DNA of 64,000 nucleotides from Candidatus Woesearchaeota archaeon (GCA_016180235.1 JACPBQ010000005.1:35873-99872); one strand, 5' to 3'. Counted from the stretch's first letter, positions 18,266 to 29,327 are shown. Program-made: numbers and translations. Notes: a model not told the origin generated them from the sequence alone.

Positions 18266-20458
18266 TCAGAGCCCGACCATCGCATCTGTCAGTCCTTTCC
18301 TGTTCTTGATTTCCTGGGTGACTTTTGCCTGCAATTCATATGGAATCCTTTCGAAGCTCTGGTCAACCAGGCTGGAAAAGCCGCGGCCTTCTGTTGCCGA
18401 CCTTAAGTCAGAGCTCCAGCCAATCATGTTCATAACCGGCATTTTCACCTTTACAAAAGTCAGGTTTCCTTCCTGAGTAACATCAAGCAGCTGCCCTCTT
18501 AAGCTGTTGGCAAGCTTTGACAAACTTCCGGTATATTCAACCGGCGCCTCAATCAGCATTACCTGCAACGGCTCCAATAAAATCGGGCTGGCTGTCAGCA
18601 TCGCTCCCCTGATGCCTGCCCTAACAGCAGGATAAACCTGTGCAGGGCCCCTATGAATAGCGTCCTCATGCAGGCTCATATCCATCAAATTCACCCTTAC
18701 CCCTACGCAAGGCTCCCTGACCAACGGCCCTTTTCTCATTACCTCTTCGAACATGTCAAGAATCATCTCAAGCACTTCGCCAAGATGAACCTGGCCGCGA
18801 GTCTTATCAACAAAGATATTGCCCTTGTAAATATCCTTTATCTGGTCTGCTTCCTTTGCCACCATCCCTGTCTGGATAAAAAAATCCCTGACCTCAAGAT
18901 TTTTTTTCTTTATCCTGCCTTCCGGAACCGTGCCCTCTTTTATTAATTTATAAATCTCAGGGCTTAATGGCTCAACTGTAAAATAAAATTTATTGTGCTT
19001 ATTGGGAGTCTTGCCCTCGATTTCCTGCGATGCTTTAGTCACAGATTCGCGAAAAACGACAATAGGGGGGGATGTTTTAACCTCAACATTTTTTTCTGTT
19101 ATTATCCTGTTTTCAATTATTTCCAGGTGCAATTCACCCATTCCTGAAATTAAATTTTCCCCGGTTTCTTCATTGATCTCAATCGTTATGGAAGGGTCTT
19201 CTCTTCCGACTTTCCTTAAGACCTCAATCAATTTTGGCAGGTCGCTTGGCTTTTTCGGCTCAATTGCTTTTGTAATAACAGGCTCAAAAATGTGCTTTAG
19301 CTCCTCAAAAGCATCCTCTTCGCCAATTGTCACTGTTTCTCCAGCATTGCCTATGACCCCGGAAATAGCGCAAACATTCCCGGCAGGAATGTACTCAATT
19401 ATCTCCGGCTTTATGCCATTATAAATGTAAAGATTCTGGATCCTCTGCCTTTGCTTTGCATTGTTCAGGTAAACTTCAACTCCTGGCCTTAGGGTGCCGG
19501 AAAATAATCTTCCAGCGGAAATATCCTTTCCAGACCTTGGATCAACAACTATCCTTGTGATTACAAATGCAAGCTTTCCATTAGGGTTACAGGCCAGCAA
19601 GTCCTTGCCAAATTCACTTTCTTTGTCCCCATGCCAAATTTTCGGAATCCTGTATGCTTGAGAGGTGATAGGATCCGGATGGTGCTTTATGACCATATCA
19701 AGAATAACTTCATGCAATGCCGCATTTTCCCAGACCCATTCTTTCCTTTTTTCCTCTTCCATCTCATAAATATTAAGAATGTCCTTAAAAGAAATGTTTT
19801 TTTTCTGCATAAAAGCAAATGACAGCGCCCAGTTCTCCCTTGCAGAGCCGAAAGCCACAGAGCCGTCCATTATGCTTACCTTCCATGCCTCCTTAAACTG
19901 AGGCTCGGCAATATCCTCTATCAGCCTGTTGAATCCTGCAATCAGTTTTACAAACCTTTCCTGTATTTTTTCAGGAGTCAGCTTCAATTCCTTGACAAGC
20001 CTGTCAACTTTGTTTATGAAAAGCACCGGCTTAACGCGTTCCCTCAAAGCCTGCTTGACAACTGTTTCCGTCTGCGGCATTATTCCTTCAACAGCGCATA
20101 TCAAAACTACAGTTCCGTCAATTGCCCTCATAGCCCTTGTTACATTGCCGCCAAAATCAACGTGGCCTGGAGTGTCAATCAGATTAATAAGATACTCATG
20201 CCCCTGATAACTATGGACCATTGAGACATTTGCGGCATCAACAGTCATCAGCCTTTCCTGCTCATCCTTATGCTGCCATGTCGCCATTCCTTCATTCAGA
20301 TTTCCGGCATGCTTTTCCGCCATATGACCGGAAGCTGCCAGCAGATTGTCTGTAAAGGCTGTCTTCCCATGATGGATATGGGCAGAGGTGCAGATATTCC
20401 TGATAAATTTAGGGTTTTTAGTTATCCTCGCGACCTTATCAACCATCCTTTCAGCCAT
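18266..20458 (-). CDS. fusA: Elongation factor 2
   Basis: 730 aa; AHIHHGKTAFTDNLLAASG, DTPGHVDFGG, INKVDRL; archaeal EF-2 C-terminus. Confidence 0.97.
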   Translation of the reverse strand: MAERMVDKVARITKNPKFIRNICTSAHIHHGKTAFTDNLLAASGHMAEKHAGNLNEGMATWQHKDEQERLMTVDAANVSMVHSYQGHEYLINLIDTPGHVDFGGNVTRAMRAIDGTVVLICAVEGIMPQTETVVKQALRERVKPVLFINKVDRLVKELKLTPEKIQERFVKLIAGFNRLIEDIAEPQFKEAWKVSIMDGSVAFGSARENWALSFAFMQKKNISFKDILNIYEMEEEKRKEWVWENAALHEVILDMVIKHHPDPITSQAYRIPKIWHGDKESEFGKDLLACNPNGKLAFVITRIVVDPRSGKDISAGRLFSGTLRPGVEVYLNNAKQRQRIQNLYIYNGIKPEIIEYIPAGNVCAISGVIGNAGETVTIGEEDAFEELKHIFEPVITKAIEPKKPSDLPKLIEVLRKVGREDPSITIEINEETGENLISGMGELHLEIIENRIITEKNVEVKTSPPIVVFRESVTKASQEIEGKTPNKHNKFYFTVEPLSPEIYKLIKEGTVPEGRIKKKNLEVRDFFIQTGMVAKEADQIKDIYKGNIFVDKTRGQVHLGEVLEMILDMFEEVMRKGPLVREPCVGVRVNLMDMSLHEDAIHRGPAQVYPAVRAGIRGAMLTASPILLEPLQVMLIEAPVEYTGSLSKLANSLRGQLLDVTQEGNLTFVKVKMPVMNMIGWSSDLRSATEGRGFSSLVDQSFERIPYELQAKVTQEIKNRKGLTDAMVGL

Positions 20459-20520
20459 TTTTGTTTGCTCCCCAGTTTACGGCAATAGATTTTATTTTAA
20501 AATGATTAAAAAACAAGCCC

Positions 20521-21039
20521 TTACTTTTTCTTAGACTCATCTTTCCAAAAACTCTCGGTTTTAGTGACTTTTTTGGATTCCACAGCATAAATAGCCTGGA
20601 TAAGCTCATGCGGCCTAAACCATAATTTGATTTCCCTTTCAGCTTCCTTTTGATTTTCGGAAGCGTGCACAACATTCTCAAAAACACCCTTTGTGGTTAT
20701 CCTGCCAAATTTTCCCCTTATACTTGAAGGGTGTGCCTGCTCGGGATTGGTTGCTCCAACGACCTCTCTTACGCTTGCTATTGCATTTTCACCATGATAA
20801 ACCAAAGCTAAAATGCGCTTAACATGAAATTCCCCCATTATGTACCTAATTAGCTCGTCAAAGAATTTTTCCTCCCTTAAATGCTGGTAGTGCTCCTCAG
20901 CCAGCTCCCTTGTTACCTGCACTATTTTTGCCCCTACAACAATCAGACCCGTACCAGAAAGCTCTGTAAGTATGTTGCCTGTAAGGGATTTAGCCAAGCC
21001 ATCGGGCTTTATCAAAACCAGGGTCTGCTGGACACTCAT
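20521..21039 (-). CDS. ndk: Nucleoside diphosphate kinase
   Basis: TLVLIKPDGLAKSL, GATNPEQAHPSSIRGKFG. Confidence 0.95.
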   Translation of the reverse strand: MSVQQTLVLIKPDGLAKSLTGNILTELSGTGLIVVGAKIVQVTRELAEEHYQHLREEKFFDELIRYIMGEFHVKRILALVYHGENAIASVREVVGATNPEQAHPSSIRGKFGRITTKGVFENVVHASENQKEAEREIKLWFRPHELIQAIYAVESKKVTKTESFWKDESKKK

Positions 21040-21206
21040 TTTTCATACCTTCCGCTCCACTTTGTCGTTATGGGCTTTCTTCTGAGCTTAAGCATGTTCT
21101 TCTCGCATTTTGAGGAGCAGAAGTAGAGCACTTTAGCATCCTTCTGCACATAGATTTTCCCAGTTCCTCTTGGTAAGTTAATACCGCAAAAAGTGCATTT
21201 TGCCAT
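21036..21206 (-). CDS. rpl24e: 50S ribosomal protein L24e
   Basis: Not in the supplied ORF track; translates to MAKCTFCGINLPRGTGKIYVQKDAKVLYFCSSKCEKNMLKLRRKPITTKWSGRYEK, ATGA overlap with ndk. Confidence 0.93.
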   Translation of the reverse strand: MAKCTFCGINLPRGTGKIYVQKDAKVLYFCSSKCEKNMLKLRRKPITTKWSGRYEK

Positions 21207-21208
21207 GT

Positions 21209-21520
21209 TTAACCGGAACCTCTTCCAGATCTTGTCAATTGCCTTGCTTCTATTTCGGTTTCCCTGAGCATCAGAATATCACCAAGCTGTATAGGACCGC
21301 GAACATTCCTTCTTAAAACCTTATTCTTGTCGCGGCCGTCCAAAATCCTGCATCTCACCTGTATGGCTTCTCCTCTTGTTCCAGTCCTGCCCATGATTTC
21401 CTCTACTTTAGCAGGCCATGCCATTGAAAAATTAACGGAGCCTTTCGGCGCTTCCTGAACTACAGGCTTTTTTTCCCTTCTTTGCCTTTCTTCCGGATTT
21501 TTTTGTTTTTCGTCTGCCAT
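21209..21520 (-). CDS. rps28e: 30S ribosomal protein S28e (with N-terminal charged extension)
   Basis: [59 protein letters not shown]. Confidence 0.93.
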   Translation of the reverse strand: MADEKQKNPEERQRREKKPVVQEAPKGSVNFSMAWPAKVEEIMGRTGTRGEAIQVRCRILDGRDKNKVLRRNVRGPIQLGDILMLRETEIEARQLTRSGRGSG

Positions 21521-21525
21521 CTTTA

Positions 21526-21873
21526 TTACTGCTTAGCTCTGCTTACCAGTTCCTTTATCAGGTTTTTTGCTTCGCCTTCCTGGATGACTGCAACGCTTCC
21601 TGTAGGCACCTGTATGCCTGCTGCTGCCCCTAATTCCTCCTTGCTGGGCACCTGGAAGCATGGAACATTCTTCTCCTCTGCTATCATTGGTATGTGCATT
21701 ATTATCTCTGCAGGCTCCACATCTTTTGCGACTGCAACAAACTTTGCCTTTCCTTTTTCAATGGATTTTGTGGTCTCGTTTGTGCCTTTCTTTATCTTTC
21801 CTGTAGATTTAGCTACCTCTATAATTTCATAGATTTTGTCCACCATTTCCTTCGGTATTTCTACAACTGCCAT
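21526..21873 (-). CDS. rpl7ae: 50S ribosomal protein L7Ae
   Basis: [52 protein letters not shown]. Confidence 0.95.
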   Translation of the reverse strand: MAVVEIPKEMVDKIYEIIEVAKSTGKIKKGTNETTKSIEKGKAKFVAVAKDVEPAEIIMHIPMIAEEKNVPCFQVPSKEELGAAAGIQVPTGSVAVIQEGEAKNLIKELVSRAKQ

Positions 21874-22060
21874 TTTGATTTCCTCCTTAATCTTGTTATG
21901 TGAGGCAATATAAGAAAATGAACCTCACTCGGGCCATAATTTCTTACGGCCTTCATCATTTCATTGGTAAATTTGAGGAAAGAAAGGCTATTTAAAAAGG
22001 TTATTGTTTTTTGTAAATAAGTTCACGAAATACCCAATAATGATAAATAAATCTCCGCAA

Positions 22061-22107
22061 CTATAGTGCGAAGCCTCGCTGTCTAGCACACGCTCGGCTT
22101 CGCATAT
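22061..22107. repeat. Dispersed intergenic hairpin, family B copy 1
   Basis: TGCGAAGCC...GGCTTCGCA inverted repeat; related to 33131-33180 and 59728-59776. Confidence 0.6.
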
Positions 22108-22207
22108 CTATTAACATTTACTTTTGATGCTTAAGTTGGTAACACCTTGTTTTCAAAAGTTATAGCAGCAGATACATATTTATACATCATTATAGAGTTT
22201 ATAGCTT

Positions 22208-22924
22208 ATGTCAAATGAAATCATATTTTTGCTGTTAGCATTTATAATCTCGATATTCGCAACTCCCATCGGTTTTGGCAGCGCATTACTGCTGGTTCCA
22301 TTGTCCTCTTTTTTGCTTCCAATTAAGAGCGCAATTGCAGTCCTGACCATATTTTTTATGGCAAGCAATGTAAGCAGGATAATTATTTTCAGGAAGCACA
22401 TTGACTGGAAAATAACTCTTTTTATATTATATGGAGCAATCCCTTTTGTTTTTGCCGGGGCGTTATTGCTTGTGTATGCCCCCAGCGATATTATTGAAAA
22501 AATACTGGGAATTATAATATTATTATATGCAATCAATGACTATCTTAATATTACAAAAAAAGTAAAATTAAAAAATTATGCCATATCTATGGTTGGAGGA
22601 TTATTTGGCTTTTTCTCTGGCATAATAGGAACAGGAAATGCCATAACTGCGGCATTATTAACCCACATGGGGATAAGAAAAGAGAGATTTATAGCGACAA
22701 TGGCCATCACCGCACTTTTTGTCAATGCCATAAAAATAGGGATATACTCTAAGTTTGCCTTAGTCACAATAGATGACATTCCATTAGTAGCTGCTTTAAT
22801 CATTATCGCTTTTGTTGGAGCTTATCTCGGAAAGAATCTTGTAAAAATGATTAAACCCGAGTTATTTAGGAGATTAGTGCTGATATTGTTGCTTGTGGTT
22901 TCATTGAAACTATTATTTTTTTGA
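22208..22924 (+). CDS. TauE/SafE-family membrane permease
   Basis: Multi-TM; ATPIGFGSALLLVPL and GFFSGIIGTGNAI repeat halves. Confidence 0.85.
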   Translation: MSNEIIFLLLAFIISIFATPIGFGSALLLVPLSSFLLPIKSAIAVLTIFFMASNVSRIIIFRKHIDWKITLFILYGAIPFVFAGALLLVYAPSDIIEKILGIIILLYAINDYLNITKKVKLKNYAISMVGGLFGFFSGIIGTGNAITAALLTHMGIRKERFIATMAITALFVNAIKIGIYSKFALVTIDDIPLVAALIIIAFVGAYLGKNLVKMIKPELFRRLVLILLLVVSLKLLFF

Positions 22925-22985
22925 TTCCTTAACAGAAACTTATATAAATAAAGAATTCTTACCGTATTAACAATAGTTAACCGAG

Positions 22986-23597
22986 GTGGTTTTTATGCAC
23001 ACATTGCCGAAATTGCCGTATGCTTATGATGCTTTAGAGCCGCATATAGATGCCAAGACTATGGAGATACACCATACAAAGCATCACCAGGCCTATATTG
23101 ACAAGCTTAATGGGGCTATAAAAGGGACTGATTTTGAGGGCATGGAGCTCAACCACCTAATCAGGAATGTTGACACTCTGCCACAGGACATCAGGGCAAC
23201 AGTCAGGAACAACGGCGGCGGGCATTCCAACCATTCTTTTTTCTGGGAGATAATGGGGCCAGATTGTGGTGGCGAGCCTTCTGGAGAAGTTGGAGATGCT
23301 ATAAACGAAGCATTTGGAAGTTTTGACAAGTTCAAGGAAATTTTTGCAAATGCCGCTGTCAGCAGGTTTGGAAGCGGATGGGCATGGCTGATGGTTGAAG
23401 ATGGAAGGTTAGGCATTACGTCAACGCCAAACCAGGACACTCCAATAATGGAAGGCAAAAAAGTTATTTTGGGATTGGATGTGTGGGAACATGCATACTA
23501 TCTAAAGTACCAAAACAGAAGAGCAGATTACATAGCGCAATGGTGGGATGTTGTAAATTGGGAGAAGGTCAATGAGCTGTTTGAAAAAGCGAGATAA
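22986..23597 (+). CDS. sodA: Superoxide dismutase (Fe/Mn)
   Basis: [41 protein letters not shown]. Confidence 0.96.
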   Translation: MVFMHTLPKLPYAYDALEPHIDAKTMEIHHTKHHQAYIDKLNGAIKGTDFEGMELNHLIRNVDTLPQDIRATVRNNGGGHSNHSFFWEIMGPDCGGEPSGEVGDAINEAFGSFDKFKEIFANAAVSRFGSGWAWLMVEDGRLGITSTPNQDTPIMEGKKVILGLDVWEHAYYLKYQNRRADYIAQWWDVVNWEKVNELFEKAR

Positions 23598-23660
23598 TTA
23601 TTCCACATTAAGCCCAAAACAATAATATTTAAATAATATAGGAATAAAACAACAAAACGG

Positions 23661-24251
23661 ATGGTTATAATGGAACAAAAATCATTGCTGATAACAAAGG
23701 AAACAATCATAGCGGATATCGTGGAAAAATACCCTGAAACCATAGAGCCATTAATGGAGATGGGAGTGCATTGCGTTGGCTGCCATGTAAGCCCTTATGA
23801 AACCCTTGAAGGCGGATTTAAGGGGCATGGAATGACAGATGAGGATATAAGCGAAGCAGTAAAAAAGCTGAATGAAGTAGTGGCTAAAAACGGATCCTCA
23901 CATGACAAAGAAGAAGAGTTTGACTTCTCCAAAGCTAAACTTGATATTACAGAAAAAGCTGCTGTCAAGATAAAGGCCCTAATAGGCCAGGAAAAGATGA
24001 AAGGGCTGAGAATTTCTGTCGTGCCTGGAGGATGCTCTGGATTCAAATACGGGATGGAACTTGACAGCAAGGCAAAAGAAACTGATGTTGTTGTAGAGGA
24101 AAAAGGGATAAAGGTCTTTGTTGACAGGAAAAGCATGGAAAGGCTTGACGGCTCTGTTGTTGATTATGTTGAGGCTTTGCAAGGAGCCGGATTTAAAATA
24201 GAAAATCCAAATTCAACGAAAAGCTGCGGATGCGGGAATAGTTTTCGCTAA
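23661..24251 (+). CDS. Fusion of DUF1858-like domain with A-type Fe-S carrier (HesB/IscA)
   Basis: N-term VEKYPETIEPLMEMGVHCVGCHVSPYETLE; C-term VVPGGCSGFKYGMEL...SCGCGNSF. Confidence 0.88.
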   Translation: MVIMEQKSLLITKETIIADIVEKYPETIEPLMEMGVHCVGCHVSPYETLEGGFKGHGMTDEDISEAVKKLNEVVAKNGSSHDKEEEFDFSKAKLDITEKAAVKIKALIGQEKMKGLRISVVPGGCSGFKYGMELDSKAKETDVVVEEKGIKVFVDRKSMERLDGSVVDYVEALQGAGFKIENPNSTKSCGCGNSFR

Positions 24252-24958
24252 ATCTTCTTAGCCATCATACAAGTGAATGCATATGCTTTTTCTCCAAAAA
24301 AAACAGGGTAAAATGTATTATCACCCAATGCAGTGAGTTTGAAATTTACCAATGGCTGGCTAACTGATTCCCTTAACACACCATATACCGAATAAAATTC
24401 CTGCATAACAGCTGATACTGTGCCATGATACATACCCATTGCCTTCAATGCGCCCAATACCACATTGTAGCCATGATTTGGACTTGTGCGCTCATCAAAT
24501 TCTATTGAAATTCCGGCATTGGCATGGTCGATTAATGATCTTCCCTGCGCAATTTGCGGTTCCATATACACTACTTTTGGCAGAGGAACCAAAGAAGCTA
24601 GTTGCTTTGCTTGTTCATCCAGCCCGGTAATAACCACAAAACTTTGAGTGCAAGCTGTTGTACTATGAACATCAATCACATAATCAAATGGTTTCAAACG
24701 ATGAGTGAGATCTGCCGCAATTTGTTCCTCCCTGTTTCCGGTGGAATTCCCGGGAAATATCCTGTTCAGATCCGAATCCAGAAATCTTGTTCTTACATCT
24801 ATTGCCTCTTCATTTGCTATTATCAGGTCCAATGTGCCTTTATCTGGACGCACTGTAACCAGTCTTTCAATTATATCCCTTCCAATCAGTTCATCGCCGT
24901 GCTGGCATCCGATGACTGCCGTACGCGGCGATCCAAAGCCGATAGTATAATGCTGCAT
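24248..24958 (-). CDS. Succinylglutamate desuccinylase/aspartoacylase-family metallohydrolase
   Basis: GCQHGDELIGRDI, RFLDSDLNRIFPG, DVHSTT. Confidence 0.82.
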   Translation of the reverse strand: MQHYTIGFGSPRTAVIGCQHGDELIGRDIIERLVTVRPDKGTLDLIIANEEAIDVRTRFLDSDLNRIFPGNSTGNREEQIAADLTHRLKPFDYVIDVHSTTACTQSFVVITGLDEQAKQLASLVPLPKVVYMEPQIAQGRSLIDHANAGISIEFDERTSPNHGYNVVLGALKAMGMYHGTVSAVMQEFYSVYGVLRESVSQPLVNFKLTALGDNTFYPVFFGEKAYAFTCMMAKKI

Positions 24959-25011
24959 GTTCTTTTATCCCCCTAAAATTTTTGCGGCTGCGGGAATAGT
25001 TTTAGGTAAAT

Positions 25012-25581
25012 TCAGACCGAACTGAAAGTCATTTTCGTGAGAGTTCTTGTTTCTATTCCGTTTTCTTCCAGCATTTCAATCAAATACCCCAAACATCCGT
25101 TTGTTTCAATTCCCACATCATACCCCCATCCGCTTTCCACTACCTGTTTCAGATATCCGCCAGCCATTAATATTGGTTTTTTGAATCCAACGACTAACTG
25201 AATAAATTTCTCATATTCAATTTCCGAAAAGAAAAGAAAACTTTCTGCTGTTTTGATAAAAAGCCTGTTTTGGGTTGCTCCAAGAGACTTGTAATAATTT
25301 GCAGTTGCCTCTAATTTTGATTCTGCCTCAAGAGTTATTACAGTGCCATTAAATCTTCGGACAAATCTTGCGAGATTTTTTACATATGGCATCCTATCAA
25401 AATGAGGATTATCCAATTTAATATAATAAAAAGGATGGACTACTATTGATAGAGTCTGCCCGTTCCGGAAATTATATGGGACCATTGAATATATTCCTGT
25501 TGAAATTTGCTCTAGTGCCATGTCAGTATGGACCTCCCCATACATTTGTGAATTGTCTTCTTTCTTGCTTTTTTTCCTCAA
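25012..25581 (-). CDS. Hypothetical protein
   Basis: Long ORF, start uncertain (overlaps the next gene). Confidence 0.55.
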   Translation of the reverse strand: MRKKSKKEDNSQMYGEVHTDMALEQISTGIYSMVPYNFRNGQTLSIVVHPFYYIKLDNPHFDRMPYVKNLARFVRRFNGTVITLEAESKLEATANYYKSLGATQNRLFIKTAESFLFFSEIEYEKFIQLVVGFKKPILMAGGYLKQVVESGWGYDVGIETNGCLGYLIEMLEENGIETRTLTKMTFSSV

Positions 25582-25849
25582 ATTTTTCTATAGTTACCGG
25601 GCCTGCATACAATTGGAGGAATTTATGTGCAACAAGATCTGATATTCTTGCCTCAAGAGCGAATTGCCTTCCTGTTGCCTCTATCACCAGGTGTCCATTT
25701 CTCCTTGCCATTGAGACCGACATTAAACTTTTATAAGGGTCTTTTTTCATATAACGACTAATGGCCCTTTCCAGTACATCAAGACCTCTTTCGTAATGAT
25801 GCAGCCTGTGTATGGTTATTTTGTATGATGCTTCCATTTTTAATCTCAA
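25523..25849 (-). CDS. Hypothetical protein
   Basis: 108-aa ORF. Confidence 0.55.
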   Translation of the reverse strand: MRLKMEASYKITIHRLHHYERGLDVLERAISRYMKKDPYKSLMSVSMARRNGHLVIEATGRQFALEARISDLVAHKFLQLYAGPVTIEKFEEKKQERRQFTNVWGGPY

Positions 25850-25881
25850 CCAGGGAAAATGATCTAATTTTCATGGATTCT

Positions 25882-26370
25882 CTAAAGAATTTGGAAGTAC
25901 CTGGCTCCTAATATGACATGAGATAAATTTATTACCTGTAATTCGTGGGATTGTGCAACACTACGCACTATTGCTCCCGTTTCTTGTATAAACAATGGTT
26001 GCCTTGCTCTGTAATAAAGACCAAAATTAAATCCTCCAAATCCCATATCAGTGCCTATTCTGGAACAAGGGGCATGTTGAGTAACTTCATCCATTTCCAT
26101 ATACAACCCTTGTTGAGTTTCAAGTGTATATTCTATCCCCCCTCTAACATCCCCTGTAGCCTTAAAGGAGTTTCCTGTAGTCCTCTTAATCTGCTTCATA
26201 ATCTCAGTTCTTGCAGCATCAAGGTAATCTTTTCTTATAGAACCCACTACTAAAAACTCTTCAATATGATGAGCATTTTCTTGTTCTAGCTGCTCGGAAA
26301 TCGTAAGTTCATTCATTTCCCTGAGTGTAGTCAAATCCCACATTTTTTCACCTAAATCAATTACCTCCAT
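25882..26370 (-). CDS. Hypothetical protein
   Basis: 162-aa ORF. Confidence 0.6.
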   Translation of the reverse strand: MEVIDLGEKMWDLTTLREMNELTISEQLEQENAHHIEEFLVVGSIRKDYLDAARTEIMKQIKRTTGNSFKATGDVRGGIEYTLETQQGLYMEMDEVTQHAPCSRIGTDMGFGGFNFGLYYRARQPLFIQETGAIVRSVAQSHELQVINLSHVILGARYFQIL

Positions 26371-26453
26371 TAATTTTAATCCCTTTAGAAATCAAACAAA
26401 CAACTTAAACTTTATGTCACAAAATCATAAAATTTATAAATAAAAACTCAATT

Positions 26454-27113
26454 GTGTCTTTTATGACAAATATATCCGACAAAATAAAAGTATTCCTGGA
26501 TAATGATTTTATTATCAGAAGATGCCTCTTTCAGAATATCCTTAGCTTAAGGGCCCTTTCCAGGCACATAATCAAAGAAATTAATCTTGAGCAGGCGAAT
26601 ATGGATGCTGTTATGAGCGCGATAAGGAGGTACAAAAAGGACAACAAAGCAAAAGAAACCCAGAGAACTCAAAAAATTATTTCTGATGTGTCCATTAAGA
26701 CTAAAGACAGGATTTTGGACGTATACCTGCCAAAAAACAAAGAAGTTCAGGCAAAAATAATCGAACTGAACAAGCACATTGATTTTGAGAAGGGAGAGAT
26801 ATTAAGAATAATCCAGGCCGAGCAGGGCATAAGGGTGATTATAGAGGACAAAAATTTTAAGCATTTATCTGATATTTTTAATAAAAAGGATATAGTTTCC
26901 ATAAACAGAAATTTAACAGAAATCAATATTCAGTTTTCATTGCATGCTGCAAAAACACCCGGAATAATAGCATTGATAAGCTCAAGTTTGAATTCTGAAA
27001 ACATCAATATCGTTGAGATTATGAGTTCTGCACCGGAATTAATTATCTTGCTTGATCAGAAAGACCTTATAAAAGCTTTATCAACATTAGAGAATCTAAA
27101 AAATATTTATTAA
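26454..27113 (+). CDS. Conserved archaeal protein, ACT-like C-terminal region
   Basis: FSLHAAKTPGIIALISSSLNSENINIVEIMSSAPELIILLDQKDL resembles an ACT fold. Confidence 0.6.
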   Translation: MSFMTNISDKIKVFLDNDFIIRRCLFQNILSLRALSRHIIKEINLEQANMDAVMSAIRRYKKDNKAKETQRTQKIISDVSIKTKDRILDVYLPKNKEVQAKIIELNKHIDFEKGEILRIIQAEQGIRVIIEDKNFKHLSDIFNKKDIVSINRNLTEINIQFSLHAAKTPGIIALISSSLNSENINIVEIMSSAPELIILLDQKDLIKALSTLENLKNIY

Positions 27114-27541
27114 ACATCAACAACAACCAAAGCCTTGTAGCCGGCTTTTGTTTTCTCAACTTTGAACATGTGCAATGTAATGGCTTTGATGTCGTTCCTT
27201 AACTCGTGCTTTTCAGTGTTGATTTTTTCCCCGGATAATTCTGCATGCAGGCTATAATTACTATTCTTTTTTACTATTTTTATCTTTGAGCTCTTGAAAA
27301 TCATTGAATAAGTGTCTTTTAAAAATAATATCTCCGAGAGGAAATCAAACAATAGGTCCTCTGCATTTTTTGCGCTTAATTTGATTGTTTTTTTCTCTTT
27401 TTCACTGATTTTTTTTATATCTGCAGATTCCTCAAAGATTGCATAAGCAGAATTCTCAAATAATTCATCAAGGTTTTTTCCATATGCCTCTATTGCAATG
27501 TCGGCAATGGCAACGTCTTCAAGAATTTTGTATTTTTTCAT
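27110..27541 (-). CDS. Archease
   Basis: MKKYKILEDVAIADIAIEAYGKNLDELFENSAYAIF...LLFDFLSEILFLKD...DIKAITLH pattern of archease. Confidence 0.88.
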   Translation of the reverse strand: MKKYKILEDVAIADIAIEAYGKNLDELFENSAYAIFEESADIKKISEKEKKTIKLSAKNAEDLLFDFLSEILFLKDTYSMIFKSSKIKIVKKNSNYSLHAELSGEKINTEKHELRNDIKAITLHMFKVEKTKAGYKALVVVDV

Positions 27542-27655
27542 TTCAACAATAAAATAATTTTTTAATAACAATAACCCGATTTTCAATAATAAACAAAGTT
27601 GGTTTAAATAATAAAACAATACAACATTAATAATAAAAATTATAATTTGCCGTCA

Positions 27656-29128
27656 TCAACCCTTGACATTCGCTATCGGAATCAATTTGACGACTCTCTT
27701 TGATATTCCTGCCTTATGCACAGTATCAATGACTTCGTCTACATTCTTATAGGCTATGCCGGCTTCTTCCGCCAGTCCTGCCATTGAAACTGAACGCACG
27801 TAAATTCCCTTCTTTTCCATGTCTTTCTGCAGCTTATCGCCCCTGACTTCCCTTTTTGCCCTTGCCCTTGACATTGTCCTTCCGGAGCCATGCGCCGTTG
27901 AGCCCCAGGTCTGCTTCATTGCCCCTTCGGTTCCGACCAGCAGATAGGAACCGGTCTCCATTGAGCCCCCAATGATGACAGGCTGGCCTGTTTTTTTGAA
28001 TAAAGTATTTAATTCTGGATGTCCTGGAGGGAAAGCGCGGGTTGAGCCTTTCCTGTGCACAATCAATTTTTTCTTTTTCCCATCAACTTCATGCTCTTCC
28101 AGCTTGGCTATATTATGCGCGACATCATATACCAGGTGCATCTCCATCTTTTCAGCATCTTTATTGAAAACTTTCTGGAAGCCTTCCCTTATCCTATGCA
28201 AAATAACCTGCCTGTTTGAGAAAGCCATATTGGCTGCGCAGGCCATGGCCCTGTAGTAATCCTGGCCTTCATTTGAGTTAAAGGGAGCGCATGTCAATTC
28301 ACGATCTCTTATCTCAATATTGTACTCTTTCATTACTGGCTCGAATTTCCTTAGGTAGTCGGTTCCTATCTGATGCCCAAAGCCGCGAGAGCCGCAATGC
28401 ACCATGATTACAATCTGGCCAGCGGAATGTATTCCAAATGCTTTTGCAGTTTCTTTATCAAAAATATTCTCGGCTTTTACAAGCTGGGTCTCAAGATAAT
28501 GGTTTCCAGAGCCTAATGTGCCCAACTGGTTGATTCCTCTCTGAAGGGCCTTGTCGGAAACTTTGGTATGGTCTGCCCAGTCTATTTTTCCATGGCCTTC
28601 AGTCCTTTCTAGGTCTTCCTTCCAGCCGTATCCATTTTCGATGCACCACTTGCTGCCATTCTCTATAATCTCTATAAACTGGGATCTGTTTACATCAACA
28701 AAGCCCTTGCAGCCAACGCCTGCAGGAACAAGCTTGAAGAGAGTATCAGTAAGTTCTTTTAGTTTGGGCTTTACTTCATCATAGGTAAGATTAGTTGTGA
28801 CCAGGCGCATTCCGCAATTTATATCAAAACCTATGCCGCCAGGGCTTATAATGCCGTTTTCCTCAGGATCAAAAGCAGCTACTCCGCCAATTGGAAATCC
28901 ATAGCCCCAGTGGCCATCAGGCATGCAAAAAGAGTATTTCTGGATTCCGGGAAGGCAGGCTACATTTGTAACCTGATCGAAGACTCCGTTGTCCATCTGT
29001 TCAATAAGGCTTTTGCTAGCATAGATTCTAGCTGGCACTAACATGCCTTTCTTGTGAGTCTTTGGAATCTCCCAGATAAAATCACTTACCTCGTTTATTT
29101 CCTTTGGTCTTTCAGGTTCGGGTCTCAT
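27656..29128 (-). CDS. rtcB: RNA-splicing ligase RtcB
   Basis: PDGHWGYGFPIGGVAAFD, GGIGFDINCGMRL, HCGSRGFGHQ, SRARAKRE. Confidence 0.97.
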   Translation of the reverse strand: MRPEPERPKEINEVSDFIWEIPKTHKKGMLVPARIYASKSLIEQMDNGVFDQVTNVACLPGIQKYSFCMPDGHWGYGFPIGGVAAFDPEENGIISPGGIGFDINCGMRLVTTNLTYDEVKPKLKELTDTLFKLVPAGVGCKGFVDVNRSQFIEIIENGSKWCIENGYGWKEDLERTEGHGKIDWADHTKVSDKALQRGINQLGTLGSGNHYLETQLVKAENIFDKETAKAFGIHSAGQIVIMVHCGSRGFGHQIGTDYLRKFEPVMKEYNIEIRDRELTCAPFNSNEGQDYYRAMACAANMAFSNRQVILHRIREGFQKVFNKDAEKMEMHLVYDVAHNIAKLEEHEVDGKKKKLIVHRKGSTRAFPPGHPELNTLFKKTGQPVIIGGSMETGSYLLVGTEGAMKQTWGSTAHGSGRTMSRARAKREVRGDKLQKDMEKKGIYVRSVSMAGLAEEAGIAYKNVDEVIDTVHKAGISKRVVKLIPIANVKG

Positions 29129-29327
29129 TTTTCCTCCAATAAAGGTATGAATAGCATTGCATAGAAGCCGTAACTTCTACGCATACTCTCTGCAAAAGAT
29201 TTATTGCGAGCATGCGCAGCACTATAACAGCGGAAAGGATTTGGTTATTTAAAGGTATTGATTGTGGATTGTGTTACTTACTTAATTTGATAATAAAATT
29301 TTTAAACAATCCTATAAAGCTTCGCTT

